NCBI GenBank assembly: GCA_047618505.1
Contig: JBLHLB010000001.1
Coordinates: 1-64,000, forward strand
From: JBLHLB01 sp047618505
GTDB lineage: Bacteria > Planctomycetota > UBA1135 > GCA-002686595
Reading direction: 5' to 3'
DNA length: 64,000 nt
In this document: piece after piece, positions 17,214 through 26,625 of the stretch
Layout: each line of letters begins with the position of its first letter
Position numbering within the stretch: the first letter of the stretch is position 1
The notes under the pieces: generated by a model
Database searches by the model: none
Seen by the model: the letters and a program-made list of their open reading frames with translations, nothing else
What the model was told of the DNA's origin: nothing
Program-made: the position numbers and the translations under genes

Positions 17214-18872
17214 ATGAATTCCCTCGTTCTTCGCGGTCTCGCGTTCTCCATCGGCTTCCTACTTGTGAACGCCGGCCCCACCTGGGCTCAAGAGGACGAC
17301 GAGACCCTGCAGGTCTTTATTTTCGCAGGCCAATCCAACATGGTTGGGTCCGATTCAAAGGTGGCTGATATCCAACGCTTCCCACCCTTTGCAGGACTGG
17401 AGAGCCCCCAGGAGGAGGTTCTGTTTTCCTACTGTATCGGCCGCGAAGACAAGCATCGATCAGAAGGCTGGGTGCCCCTCGCCCCGGTGGATGGGGTCGT
17501 CGGTCCGGAGCTCAGCTTCGCCCGCACGATTGCGCGCAACACAGAGGCTCCCATTGCCATCATCAAGGTTGCCGCCGGGGGTACGCACCTGGGCGGTGAT
17601 TGGAATCCGGATGAGCCCAGCGGTTTTGAGATGTACCCGCTTGCGCTGGATTTTGTTCGGTCGTCATTGGCCGCGCTTGAGGAGCGCGGGACCCCCTATC
17701 GCCTTGCTGGTTTCTTTTGGCATCAGGGCGAGAACGACATGTTCGATGAGGGCTACATGGCGAGCTATGGCGAAAACCTTGCGAACTTCGTCGCCTCTTG
17801 GCGCCGTGACCTGAAACAACCAGAGCTGCGCTTCTTCGTCGGAGAACTGTGCACGAAGACCATCTGGGGAATGGACCTGCGGCCGAGGATGTACGCAATC
17901 AGCGTTGGTCAGCTGACTGTGACCGACACGGATCCGCTCGCGGCGTACGTCCCCACATCCCACGTGGGAGTTGAGATCGGCGGAGGAGTGGGTTTGCACT
18001 ACCACTACGGGACCTTGGGTCAGCTGGAGCACGGAGTGTCCTATGCCGACGCGTACCTCGAGACGCTTGGTCTTTCGCGACGCAAGAGCCGTCCACTGGA
18101 AGCGTGGCCCTATCCAGAAGGCAGCACCGTCAAGCTGTTCGTGCTTGCCGGGCATCGCAACATGGAGGGTGAGCGGGCCTTTGTTCAAGATCTCGCGATG
18201 CCCAGGGGGAAATCTCCGTTGCTGCAGGACAACCCCCGCATCGCCTATCGGTACAGCATCGGTGGCGGGTACCGGACATCCGATGGATGGGAACCCATGG
18301 GACCGGCAGGGTTCTATGACACCTTTGGGCCCGAACTAAGTTTTGCCTCTACCCTTGAGCAAGAACTCGGGGGCGGATTCGCCGTGGCGAAGTACACCCA
18401 CAGTGGTTCCCAAATCATCGACTGGACACCAGAGGGCAGCGAGGCGAAATCCCGCAACCTCTACCCGGACTTCGTGCAGTTCGTCCGTGAGTCGATGCAG
18501 CAAATTGCAGATCGCGGGCACAAGGTTGAGCTGGCGGGCATCCTCTATCACCTTGGCGAGAACGATATGTCCTGGGGTCCCTTCCGATCGGGTGCCGCGG
18601 CACGCCTCCAGTCACTCGTGGAACAAAGTCGAAGGGACTTGGGTCTTCCCAAGCTGCCCTGGTTTGTCAGCCAACAACCCCCGACCGACGATGATGCGGT
18701 CAACAAGATCGATGTCACTGCTCAGATCTCTGAGGTCGCGTCCGCGGACCCTTATCTAGTTCACATTCAGGCCTTTGATCTCCCACCGCAGGAGAAGAAG
18801 CTGGTTCTCGATACGAAGGGTATCGTCGCCCTTGGTGAGCTCCTCGCTAGGAGCTGGCTGGATACTCAGTAG
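17214..18872 (+). CDS. Exported tandem SASA (acetylesterase-type) protein, second domain degenerate
   Basis: A 552-residue secreted protein with signal peptide (cleavage after about residue 25, PTWAQ) and two tandem SGNH/CE6-like domains. Domain 1 keeps the nucleophile block FAGQSNMVG (Ser41), the WHQGENDM block (170-175) and a late His in GLHYHYGTLGQLEHG, so it should hydrolyse O-acetyl esters on sugars. Domain 2 aligns well but reads LAGHRNMEGE (Arg315 for Ser) and YHLGENDM, and its late His is not apparent. It is probably non-catalytic, perhaps binding or structural. The start at MNSLVLRG is chosen for the signal peptide; the frame is open 20 codons upstream. It opens the carbohydrate-related block. 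Confidence 0.88.
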   Translation: MNSLVLRGLAFSIGFLLVNAGPTWAQEDDETLQVFIFAGQSNMVGSDSKVADIQRFPPFAGLESPQEEVLFSYCIGREDKHRSEGWVPLAPVDGVVGPELSFARTIARNTEAPIAIIKVAAGGTHLGGDWNPDEPSGFEMYPLALDFVRSSLAALEERGTPYRLAGFFWHQGENDMFDEGYMASYGENLANFVASWRRDLKQPELRFFVGELCTKTIWGMDLRPRMYAISVGQLTVTDTDPLAAYVPTSHVGVEIGGGVGLHYHYGTLGQLEHGVSYADAYLETLGLSRRKSRPLEAWPYPEGSTVKLFVLAGHRNMEGERAFVQDLAMPRGKSPLLQDNPRIAYRYSIGGGYRTSDGWEPMGPAGFYDTFGPELSFASTLEQELGGGFAVAKYTHSGSQIIDWTPEGSEAKSRNLYPDFVQFVRESMQQIADRGHKVELAGILYHLGENDMSWGPFRSGAAARLQSLVEQSRRDLGLPKLPWFVSQQPPTDDDAVNKIDVTAQISEVASADPYLVHIQAFDLPPQEKKLVLDTKGIVALGELLARSWLDTQ

Positions 18873-19237
18873 GAATCGCGGTCCCGCACTGGGCACCAAG
18901 CGCAACTCACGCGCGGAAGCAAAACCAAGCTCCAAGGGCAGGCCCGGTGTCGCCTGTGGAATTGGTGTACAGGAGAGAGAGCCCTCGTGATTCAGATCGA
19001 GCCACGAGCTGCGCCAATCCGCCTCCCCGTTTGACTCGACGGGGGGCCTCAGTCCCGGATCCAGATCTCAGCATTGCTCGAGTCATGGACGATGGAGAAG
19101 CCACGGCTGAGCGGGCGGTGCCACCACATCGTGGAGCAGTCCTCTGAGTCGAGCAAGACATGGCGCAGTGGCTCCTCGGAGAGTGTCTCTCCCCTAGCGC
19201 GCTGAGACTCGGTGAAATCACGGAGGGTTTCCCTGTC
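18873..19237. other. Intergenic region, no gene seen
   Basis: About 365 bp between convergent genes. A short tRNA-like stretch near 18985-19020 was examined and rejected. No terminator with a convincing T-run was found. Confidence 0.4.
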
Positions 19238-19483
19238 CTACCGAAAGAGGAGCACCTCCACTTGGAACGGAATCTCAATTAGCCCAACAACGGCCAGGCT
19301 GGTAAAGAGCAGCCGACGCCTTTGAGAACTCCGTTGCATGGAGAAGAAGAGGCCCCAAGCGAAGACTCCCAGTGCGAACGAGATCAGGTAGAGGTCTCTC
19401 CTGAACCTCGGCGATCTGCCAGAGTCCTCGTTCGCCAGCGGCTCGTCCCTTGCCGGAACGGGCGCCAGCAAGCGGGCCAACAC
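19238..19483 (-). CDS. Small membrane protein, unknown function
   Basis: About 81 residues from a GTG at 19483; the same frame is open to 19585 but that part overlaps the gene upstream and is Pro-rich. It has two hydrophobic segments (DLYLISFALGVFAWGLFF and LLFTSLAVVGLIEIPF) separated by a basic loop (QRSSQRRR). It starts 38 bp after the end of the next exported-protein gene on the same strand, so the two may share a transcript. Neither family nor start is certain. Confidence 0.45.
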   Translation of the reverse strand: MLARLLAPVPARDEPLANEDSGRSPRFRRDLYLISFALGVFAWGLFFSMQRSSQRRRLLFTSLAVVGLIEIPFQVEVLLFR

Positions 19484-19520
19484 ACCGCCATCGAGGTTCT
19501 GAAGTCCGGGAGGTGCGGCG

Positions 19521-19895
19521 CTAGGAATCGGTCTCCAGAGTCCGAAGGTACTGCGAAAACAGAGCGGTATTCGACTGAACAACAACGACCGAGAAGCTGT
19601 TGTGGCTTGTCACATACCCACCCATCCACAATGTCTCTCCGTCGGCAACAACCGAAAACGACCCCTCGCCGGTGTCCTCTACGCGGAAGTTGGTCGATTG
19701 CCCGGCCCGGATCACAGCACTCCGGCTCTCCCCGGAAGGGAACGTCAGTTCGATCGATCTTGACTGGTCGACTGCGTTGACAACGTGAAACACGCCGCCG
19801 TCCATAAGGGCCTCATCGTAAATGCCCCGGGCACTCCAAAGCACTCCGCCGGCCAGGACCGCTGACAGGAGGCTCGCAATTAGGGTTCGCTTCAT
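19521..19895 (-). CDS. Small exported protein, unknown function
   Basis: A 124-residue protein with an N-terminal signal/anchor (KRTLIASLLSAVLAGGVLW) and a beta-rich remainder (HVVNAVDQSRSIELTFPSG, STNFRVEDTGEGSFSVVADG). The pattern suggests a small beta-sandwich. No cysteine pair or catalytic motif is visible. It lies just downstream of the zincin lipoprotein gene (44 bp from its stop), which runs the same way, and could be co-transcribed with it. Confidence 0.55.
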   Translation of the reverse strand: MKRTLIASLLSAVLAGGVLWSARGIYDEALMDGGVFHVVNAVDQSRSIELTFPSGESRSAVIRAGQSTNFRVEDTGEGSFSVVADGETLWMGGYVTSHNSFSVVVVQSNTALFSQYLRTLETDS

Positions 19896-19939
19896 TGCAT
19901 GAGGTTATCAGGCGGAATGAGCCCTAGTGGTGTGCGGCG

Positions 19940-20845
19940 CTATTCGCGCTGCTCGGCCTTCTGCTGTATCTCTCGCCCCACCTCAATTAAGCGCGCGGGC
20001 CAGGCGAATGTGGGTGCACTGCTCGGATCGTATCCGCGCAGGTGTCCGGTCAGTCGCGTGGTCGGCTTGGTATAGGCCAACTCCGTCTTGCCGAAGACCT
20101 CCTCGCAGAGCGCAGCGAGCCTCGGGTCGTACTCGACCAGCTCGGCCCTGGTGTTCACGTGGTTGTGGTCGTGATCGTTCTCGCGATTGTCATCGAACCA
20201 GGACTGCACGCCTTCGGCGAAGTACTCGTGATGGTTGGTCGATGCGTACTTGCTTTTCCAAAGCCCCATGGCCATGGCTGCATCGAACGCGGCTTCCACG
20301 CGCGCGTCGAAGCTTGGATCTACATTGACCATGCCTCGCAGGTGAATGTTGTGGGCGAACTCGTGGATCAGGATGTTCTCCGCCACGTACGGATCGCCGG
20401 GGAAGGCCAGGACGTTTTCCTCGGCACAGCTACAAACGGGGTCCGTCTCCGACCCACCGAGCCCACGGGCTCGTCGGTCCCAGTAATCCTTCGGCTTGAA
20501 GTTCGCGTATTCGGGGATGTCCGTCGTGAACTCTGCATGGCCCATGATGATCAGACGCGACCCACTGGCCACCATGGCCGCACGCACATCCGGCCGGCGC
20601 GCGAGCATCATGTCGACGAGGTGGGCGGCCTCAAGCAACGCGTAGTCGTTCACGGCCGCCGACGACACGATTGGATAGCCATTCGCTTCGGTGTACTTCG
20701 CGTAGAACGGGTCGAGCCCGAGCGAAGCTGGCGGTGCCTGCACGTGCCGCTCAGAAGGGCCTGCACACCCTCCCAGCACGAGCAGGAGAATCCCGAGCGA
20801 CCATTCACGGATCGCCCGCGATCCAGTTCCGGCATGGTTCTTCAT
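19940..20845 (-). CDS. Zinc-metallopeptidase-like lipoprotein (HExxH)
   Basis: A 301-residue predicted lipoprotein: signal peptide LGILLLVLGGC with lipobox, then a soluble domain. The zincin helix reads NILIHEFAHNIH (HEFAH), and a glutamate-bearing segment EYFAEGVQSWFDD follows about 60 residues later. This is the arrangement of gluzincins with a downstream Glu ligand, similar in outline to the anthrax-lethal-factor-like peptidase domain. A Cys pair (PVCSCAEEN) is present. The start is set at MKNHAGTG, 19 codons inside the open frame, because it gives a proper signal peptide. Its substrate is unknown. It lies after the large heme lipoprotein gene, separated by a hairpin. Confidence 0.75.
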   Translation of the reverse strand: MKNHAGTGSRAIREWSLGILLLVLGGCAGPSERHVQAPPASLGLDPFYAKYTEANGYPIVSSAAVNDYALLEAAHLVDMMLARRPDVRAAMVASGSRLIIMGHAEFTTDIPEYANFKPKDYWDRRARGLGGSETDPVCSCAEENVLAFPGDPYVAENILIHEFAHNIHLRGMVNVDPSFDARVEAAFDAAMAMGLWKSKYASTNHHEYFAEGVQSWFDDNRENDHDHNHVNTRAELVEYDPRLAALCEEVFGKTELAYTKPTTRLTGHLRGYDPSSAPTFAWPARLIEVGREIQQKAEQRE

Positions 20846-20892
20846 GGAACGGATCCTAGGGGAAACCGGCGACCCAAGCGCATCTAGAAGTT

Positions 20893-20927
20893 CGGCCGAC
20901 AATCCTCGTCTTCGGGATTGTCGGCCG
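20893..20927 (-). terminator. Hairpin after the PVC heme lipoprotein gene
   Basis: CGGCCGACAATCC (20893-20905) is the exact reverse complement of GGATTGTCGGCCG (20915-20927), with a 9-nt loop. It starts 5 bp after the stop codon of the large gene on the minus strand and is followed by AACTTCT. It is a strong hairpin with a weak T-tract: a terminator or 3'-end stabiliser. Confidence 0.65.
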
Positions 20928-20932
20928 GACCT

Positions 20933-23900
20933 CTAGCGAGCGTCTTCCCCGGCGGCGGACGCCTGGAACACTTCAGACTTCTTGTCGCCGCCTGAAATCA
21001 GGTAGGCAAGGAGATCTCGCAGCTCCTCGGGGTTCATTCCGTCGATCAGACCGCTGGGCATCTGAGAGAGCTGGGACTCTTCGATCGATTCGATTTCTGC
21101 TCGCCCGAAGGTGGTGGCCAGCGCCGTGCGGTCGCGCGCGTAGACGGTGACCTCATCCCCGTCCTCCACCAAGATACCCTCGGCGCTACGCCCCTCATTG
21201 TCGAAGACGATGTGCGAGCCGTACTGATCGGAGATCACCTTGCTGGGTTCGACGATGGCCTCAAAGATGTCCGACACCGAGAACTTGTTGGCGACCGTCG
21301 TCAAGTCGGGACCGATCGCCCCGCCTTCCCCGTCGAAGCGGTGACAGGTGCTGCACGAAGCGGCGTGGAAGAGGTTGCGACCCTCGCTGAAACTACGGCC
21401 AGAGAGTTCCTGACCGACAACCTCGGTGGCACCGTCGCGCGTCCACTGCCGACCCGGCCCCGCGATCGGCGTAATATCCTCCGGGAGCGCCGCGACCAGC
21501 GTTTGCCCGAGGAGGGAGGCAAGGGAGTGCTGCTCTGCAACGGTCAGTGTCTCCTCGGCTTCCTCGCGGATGTTCTCGAGGAAGCCAGCGTAGCTCGCTC
21601 CTCCAGGGTGCTCCGAAGCCTCCACGAAGAACGTGAAGTACTCCCTGCGCATGGGCATCGTCCAGCCCTCGGTGGCGTTGCGCAGGATGAGCGCATAGGC
21701 AATGTTTTGAATCGGTGGCATGTTCGCGAGCATCTTGGCGATCGGTCCACCATAGGTGTCATTGCGCTTGATCAGCTCGGCCCACTCCGGCAGTTCGTCC
21801 GGATCGCCGCTGCTCATCAGCGACAGAGTCTTGGCGACGACCGTCGATGATCCAAGGTAGGTCAAGAGCCGCGCCAGCTCGGTATTGACGGCAGCGGACG
21901 CTGCGGGGAATAGGGGGTCGAGGGCAGCGATCACATGCTCACGTAGCGCGTCGTCGGGCTCTCCCAGCCGCGTGAACGCGAGGGCGTAGGCCCGTAGTGC
22001 AGCCAGACGCTGCTGCTCTTCTAGCGCGGGCAGATCGAGACGGCCAAGCGCGGCGACGAGATCGGGAAGATCGTCTGCTACGCCCTGTCGCGCGAGCGCG
22101 ATAAGCACCATGACCGCGGCCTGCGGGTTCTCTTCACCCAGGGCGCGCGCACGCCATGTCTCGACGGGCTGATTCTCCACGGCGATGCGAGCGGCGAAGC
22201 GGATGAAACGGTCCGCGCTCGAGAGGCTTGGCCAGGCGGCCTCTACGGCGCCAGCGTCGACCTTACCGTGGAACGCTTCGAGAGCTCTGCGCTGTCCGCG
22301 CGCTTCCGAGCCCGCATCGGTGACGGCCGGTGTCACGGGCGCGGTGGACTCGGAGCCGGAGTAGCGAATCCGGTAGAGCGCCGATTGAGAGCCGCGGCCC
22401 CCCACCGTGAAATAGAGCGAGCCATCAGCGCCGATAACCGCGTCCGTGACTCCGAGGGGCTTGGCCCAGGCAAAGTCCTCTTTGGTCGCGGAGTAGCTCG
22501 CGCCGTCGGGCTCAAGCTGGAGCATGTAGATCGTGCCGAAGGTCCAGTCCAGGAGGAACAGCGCCTCCTGGTACTTCGCGGGGAATTTCGCACCCGCTCC
22601 GAACACGATCCCCGTCGGGCAGCCGGGACCGATTTCGAGGACCGGCGGCAGGGAGTCCTCGTAGTACCGGGGCCACTTGCCCGTTCCGGCGCGCCAGCCA
22701 AATTCGCTACCACTCGTGACATGACACACACGGGTCGGTCGATACCAGGGCGACCCGATGTCCCACTCCATATCGGAGTCGTAGGTGAACATCTCGCCCT
22801 GTTGGTTGAGCGCGATGTCGTACTGATTGCGAAACCCGTTGCTCACGATCTCGATGTCTTGGCCGTTTGGATCGCAGCGCGCGATCCACCCGCCGGGAGC
22901 GAGTTTGCCGCGGGCGTGACCGTTCGCGTCCCACTGACGTGGCAGGAGCAGATCCTCGTCCCAGTTGTCCGGTGCCCGTGAGCCGTCGAACTCAGGGGGC
23001 ACGATGTGATTGCCGCCCATGAAGTACAGACCCTTGCCGTCCTGGGTCGGGAGAATTGCGTGCGGCCCGTGCTCACCGCCGTGACCAAGTTTGATGAGGT
23101 GCTCGGCCCTATCGAGCTGGTCGTCGTCATCCGTGTCGGTGATGCGGTAGAGCCCCTCGCCATTCACGTTCACATAGAGCGAGTCGAACGCCCAGCACAT
23201 CCCCTGCGCGCCGCTAACCTCGACAGGAACCTTCTCGACGCTCGTGACGGCGTCAGGATTCCCGATCTCGGCGGGGGTGACTCGGTAGATCCCGCGCTTG
23301 CCTTGATCGCTCGTGTACAAGCGTCCCTGGTCATCCTTCGCCAGCGAGACCCAGGAACCCTGCATCCCGTTCGGCACCGTGTAGAGCAAGTCCGCCTCGA
23401 AGCCGTCGGGCAAAGTCAGGCCCTCTGCCACCTGCGGCGCCTGGGGTCCGCCCCCCTTATCCGCCCTCATCGTCCCGGCATTCTCGTCGTAGCTAGCGAT
23501 GCTGACGTTATTGCTCCACACCAAGTCCTCGGAACCGACCGGGCCGAGCACCGTTACATCCGACCACCAGCCTTTCATGGCGGGGTTGGGAAGCGCGGCC
23601 TGCCACGATTCGTCCGTCACGATCGTTCGTCCGTCTGCGAAGGCGAGGCGCAGTGCGAGACCTGCGACACCCCCGTCGTTCCGGGCTCGAACTTCGATCG
23701 TATTCTTACCCGACAACAGGGCATCGGAGACGTCCAGTGACACGACCTCCTCCCAGCTGTCGTGGCTCCCGACCCGCTCGCCGTTGACCGAGACGACCAT
23801 GTGGTTATCGCACGAGCCCGAGAGCACTGCACTTGCTGGCGTAGCCGAAACTTCAAACGTCTTCTGGAAGACGACCTCTTGATCGTCGGTCGCCGGGCCG

Positions 23901-24073
23901 AGCCAGATCCAATTCGGCGTGGACTGCGCGGCAACATTCGCTGTTTGGTCCGGTGCGTCGGTCGGCAATGGAGCGCAGGCCATGAGGGCCAGCAGGGCAA
24001 TGTACTTCTTGGCCAAGTCTCTTGATCCCGTCGTGTTGAGCGCCCGGTCCCTCGGCAGTTGTGGCGGAGCCAC
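20933..24073 (-). CDS. PVC-type heme-binding CxxCH lipoprotein with dehydrogenase-like propeller
   Basis: A 1046-residue secreted electron-transfer enzyme candidate. The N-terminal segment IALLALMAC is a lipoprotein signal. Residues about 50-190 form a galactose-binding-like sandwich (NWIWLGPATDDQEVVFQKTF, opening like glycosidase carbohydrate domains). Residues about 215-590 are a membrane-bound-dehydrogenase-type propeller (LPDGFEADLLYTVPNGMQG, VSNGFRNQYDIALNQQGEMF, FGWRAGTGKWPRYY, FLLDWTFGTIY). A HEAT-like helical region follows, and the C-terminal c-type cytochrome has CSTCH at 907-911 and an MPSGL methionine that may be the axial ligand. This architecture is typical of Planctomycetota. 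The ATG at 24073 is the longest option; a TTG just before AKKYIALL could be the real start. Confidence 0.9.
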   Translation of the reverse strand: MAPPQLPRDRALNTTGSRDLAKKYIALLALMACAPLPTDAPDQTANVAAQSTPNWIWLGPATDDQEVVFQKTFEVSATPASAVLSGSCDNHMVVSVNGERVGSHDSWEEVVSLDVSDALLSGKNTIEVRARNDGGVAGLALRLAFADGRTIVTDESWQAALPNPAMKGWWSDVTVLGPVGSEDLVWSNNVSIASYDENAGTMRADKGGGPQAPQVAEGLTLPDGFEADLLYTVPNGMQGSWVSLAKDDQGRLYTSDQGKRGIYRVTPAEIGNPDAVTSVEKVPVEVSGAQGMCWAFDSLYVNVNGEGLYRITDTDDDDQLDRAEHLIKLGHGGEHGPHAILPTQDGKGLYFMGGNHIVPPEFDGSRAPDNWDEDLLLPRQWDANGHARGKLAPGGWIARCDPNGQDIEIVSNGFRNQYDIALNQQGEMFTYDSDMEWDIGSPWYRPTRVCHVTSGSEFGWRAGTGKWPRYYEDSLPPVLEIGPGCPTGIVFGAGAKFPAKYQEALFLLDWTFGTIYMLQLEPDGASYSATKEDFAWAKPLGVTDAVIGADGSLYFTVGGRGSQSALYRIRYSGSESTAPVTPAVTDAGSEARGQRRALEAFHGKVDAGAVEAAWPSLSSADRFIRFAARIAVENQPVETWRARALGEENPQAAVMVLIALARQGVADDLPDLVAALGRLDLPALEEQQRLAALRAYALAFTRLGEPDDALREHVIAALDPLFPAASAAVNTELARLLTYLGSSTVVAKTLSLMSSGDPDELPEWAELIKRNDTYGGPIAKMLANMPPIQNIAYALILRNATEGWTMPMRREYFTFFVEASEHPGGASYAGFLENIREEAEETLTVAEQHSLASLLGQTLVAALPEDITPIAGPGRQWTRDGATEVVGQELSGRSFSEGRNLFHAASCSTCHRFDGEGGAIGPDLTTVANKFSVSDIFEAIVEPSKVISDQYGSHIVFDNEGRSAEGILVEDGDEVTVYARDRTALATTFGRAEIESIEESQLSQMPSGLIDGMNPEELRDLLAYLISGGDKKSEVFQASAAGEDAR

Positions 24074-24292
24074 TGTTATTCCCTGCGCGCGGCTCCCATC
24101 GCTCGTTGCTCGATTTAGGGTATCCGCAAGCCCCCGCGCTAGACACGCCCAGCATGGATTCTATGTTTGGCCACATCCGTGTCACACCATCGTGCGATGA
24201 TGCAGGCCCTCGGCGTTCACGTGCAGCGACTATGCCGTACGAAGCTGCCCCCACGAGCAGAGACTTGTCCCCCACAGGCTTCGATGAGAGAG

Positions 24293-26248
24293 ATGAATCC
24301 GCAGATGACGCCCATGAGAGCTTCCACCGTTGACGTGCTCACCCGGCCCGGCCGATGGCTTCTCGCGGCCGTAGCGTGCCTGGGGGCGTTCGCCGCGCCC
24401 GTGTACGCCCAGATGCCGAAGGAGAACGTGATTGAGGTGCCGGCGATCGGAGAGGGGCTATGTGTCAGCAATCTGTTCCAGTCGAACATGGTGCTGCAGC
24501 GGGACGACCCCATCGCCGTGTGGGGCTGGGCCGCGCCTGGCGAGAAGGTCACCGTCTCGTTCGGCGGCGAACAGCAGACCGCGACGGCGAGCGCCAACCG
24601 GCGCTGGCGAGCAAGCCTGGCGGCCATGCCTGCCAACACGTCGCCCCAACGGATGACGGTCCGCGGCGCAAACGATGAGCTGGCCTTGGACAACATCCTC
24701 GTCGGTGATGTCTGGGTGCTTGGCGGACAGAGCAATATGGAGTTCGAGCTGGCGAAGGTTGAGAACGGGGCGCTTGAGATCGCGTCCGCGAACTTCCCTC
24801 AAATTCGAATCCTTACGGTGCCCTATAGTGACAGCGCCGAGGTGCGAGCGAGCTTCCCCCGACTGCACGAGTGGAGTGGCTGGTTCGGGCGCCACTTTCG
24901 CAAGGGGGACTGGGATGTGTGCACGCCCACGATCGCCAGCGAACTCTCGGCCATCGGCTTCGTGTTCGCGCGGCGCGTCCACAAGGCAAGCGGCGTCCCG
25001 ATTGGGGTGATCGACGCCTCACGCGGTGGAACCACCGTCGAGACCTGGGTTCCTTCGGACGTGCTACGGCAAATAGAGGACGCCTCGGTCGCGTCCAAGC
25101 TCGAGGAATGGGGCGGCAAGGTCGCCGAATGGGATCCGCAGGCGGACCTCGATCAACGCATCACGCGTCATCGCGAGCTCCTCGCGCGCCTGAAGGACGA
25201 AGGCAAGCCAATCCCGGAGGACCAACGGGCGGAACCCGCAGACCTCAAACCGGGTCCGATCGCAGACCACAACTACCCGGGGAATTGCTTCGCCGGCATG
25301 ATCGGCCCGCTGGTGGGTTTCCCTGTCAAGGGCGCCATCTTTCACCAGGGCTACAACAACGCCCTGAGCGGCATGCTGGGAGTCCGGCTATACCGCGACC
25401 TATTCCCGGTCATGATCCGCTCCTGGCGCGAGGCCTTCGCGGATCCCCAGATGCCCTTCGGCATCCTCTCGCAATGCACGGACGGCTACCCGCAGACGCG
25501 CGACGACTACCTAGAGAAGATGCTCAACGCGGGGATCCACATACGCGCTGTGCAGTACGAGACTTTCCAGCAGCTCTTTGACGCCGGTGACAAGAACATC
25601 GGCTTCGCCAGCACCTACGACCTGCGCCGTCGCTGGTATCACCCCCAGGTGAAGGTGCCTGCGGGGGAGCGGATCGCTCGCTGGGCGCTGTCGACCCAGT
25701 ACGGCTTCGGGGGCAAGCTGCCCTGGAAGCCGCCGATGCTGCTCAGCATGGAGGTGCAAGACGGCGCGCTCCTTCTGCAACTGGACGCGGAAGTCGGTGA
25801 CCCCCTGGACGGGGCAATCGCGGGCTTCGCGATCGCCGGAGCGGATCGTAGGTTTCAGCCTGCGGAGGTGGCCTACGCCCAAGTTGGTGAGGACGACCGG
25901 GGCCGGCCGCGCAACGACCGCAAGCAGCTAGTCCTGACGAGCCCCCTCGTACCCGAGCCGATTCACTTCCGCTACGCCTGGGGCCGCAACCCCCTGGCCA
26001 ACCTGCAGGTCACGGGTAACAAGGATCTCCCCTTCGCCACCCAGCGCAGCGACGACTGGGATATGGGAACAGCGCCCCTGGGTGTGCTCGACAGCGAGAT
26101 CGAAGGTCAGCTCTCGAGGCCCCAACGCAACCAGGTTCTGCAGGCCCTCCGCCAGGAAGACAAGCGCCGCAGCCTCGCAGAGGCCCGGGCGCTCCTCGAA
26201 GCAAACGGAATGACCGTCGAGGCCGAGGCGAAAGAGATCAAGGACTAG
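24293..26248 (+). CDS. Sialate O-acetylesterase-type enzyme (SASA family)
   Basis: A 651-residue exported esterase. The signal peptide (GRWLLAAVACLGAFAAPVYAQ) leads to an N-terminal beta domain typical of this family (LFQSNMVLQRDDPIAVWGWAAPGE), then the catalytic SGNH domain. The nucleophile block is WVLGGQSNMEFEL (Ser147). The second block reads FHQGYNNAL (351-356), where relatives usually have HQGE-N/S, so the conserved Glu is Tyr here. The C-terminal part contains an extra beta domain and a helical end. Several in-frame ATGs exist (24284, 24293, 24305, 24314); all keep the signal peptide. Likely removes acetyl groups from glycans; the true substrate is not known. Confidence 0.88.
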   Translation: MNPQMTPMRASTVDVLTRPGRWLLAAVACLGAFAAPVYAQMPKENVIEVPAIGEGLCVSNLFQSNMVLQRDDPIAVWGWAAPGEKVTVSFGGEQQTATASANRRWRASLAAMPANTSPQRMTVRGANDELALDNILVGDVWVLGGQSNMEFELAKVENGALEIASANFPQIRILTVPYSDSAEVRASFPRLHEWSGWFGRHFRKGDWDVCTPTIASELSAIGFVFARRVHKASGVPIGVIDASRGGTTVETWVPSDVLRQIEDASVASKLEEWGGKVAEWDPQADLDQRITRHRELLARLKDEGKPIPEDQRAEPADLKPGPIADHNYPGNCFAGMIGPLVGFPVKGAIFHQGYNNALSGMLGVRLYRDLFPVMIRSWREAFADPQMPFGILSQCTDGYPQTRDDYLEKMLNAGIHIRAVQYETFQQLFDAGDKNIGFASTYDLRRRWYHPQVKVPAGERIARWALSTQYGFGGKLPWKPPMLLSMEVQDGALLLQLDAEVGDPLDGAIAGFAIAGADRRFQPAEVAYAQVGEDDRGRPRNDRKQLVLTSPLVPEPIHFRYAWGRNPLANLQVTGNKDLPFATQRSDDWDMGTAPLGVLDSEIEGQLSRPQRNQVLQALRQEDKRRSLAEARALLEANGMTVEAEAKEIKD

Positions 26249-26625
26249 CAGCCCGTGACGACTCGGTCCGAGGCACGCACTACGCAGAGGTTGCCGAAGC
26301 GCTGGAGTCAGGTGGCGTTCCGACAGAGGCCACCTTCGCCGGGCACCTTGGCACCTACGGAGCTTCGATCGGTGAAGCCGTGACGCTCAGCCGCGACGGA
26401 GACGAGTTGCTGCTCGTGATCGAGTGTCACGCGTACGGTGACTCCGGCGCCGCAAAGGTCACAGCTCGCGGAAGCCGCAAACCATTATTCCACCTACAGG
26501 CCTATGCAAGTCAGGAACATGAACCGATCACTCTCGTCCCTCGTATTCGCATTGTTGCTCTTCCTCGGCGCTGCGTGCGCGAGCAAAACCAGCGCGAAGC
26601 CGGCACCCTCGGCCGAAGCGAATAA
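26243..26625 (+). pseudogene. Protein-like fragment without a start (gene remnant?)
   Basis: Between the esterase stop and the BNR gene start, one frame is open with coherent protein-like composition, for example YAEVAEALESGGVPTEATFAG and LGTYGASIGEAVTLSRDGDE. It has no sensible start codon before 26380 and runs into the BNR gene in another frame, ending at 26625. It resembles the C-terminal part of an unidentified secreted protein. A remnant of a deleted gene is my reading; a chance frame in GC-rich DNA is the alternative. Confidence 0.35.

Noticed and set aside
18985..19040. tRNA-like stretch on the minus strand (GCGCAGCTCGTGGCTCG with CTGAATC)
   Set aside because: The D-arm-like part is suggestive, but no matching acceptor stem, no proper anticodon stem and no T-arm GTTCGA could be aligned. 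A chance hairpin (CTCGTG/CACGAG) explains it.
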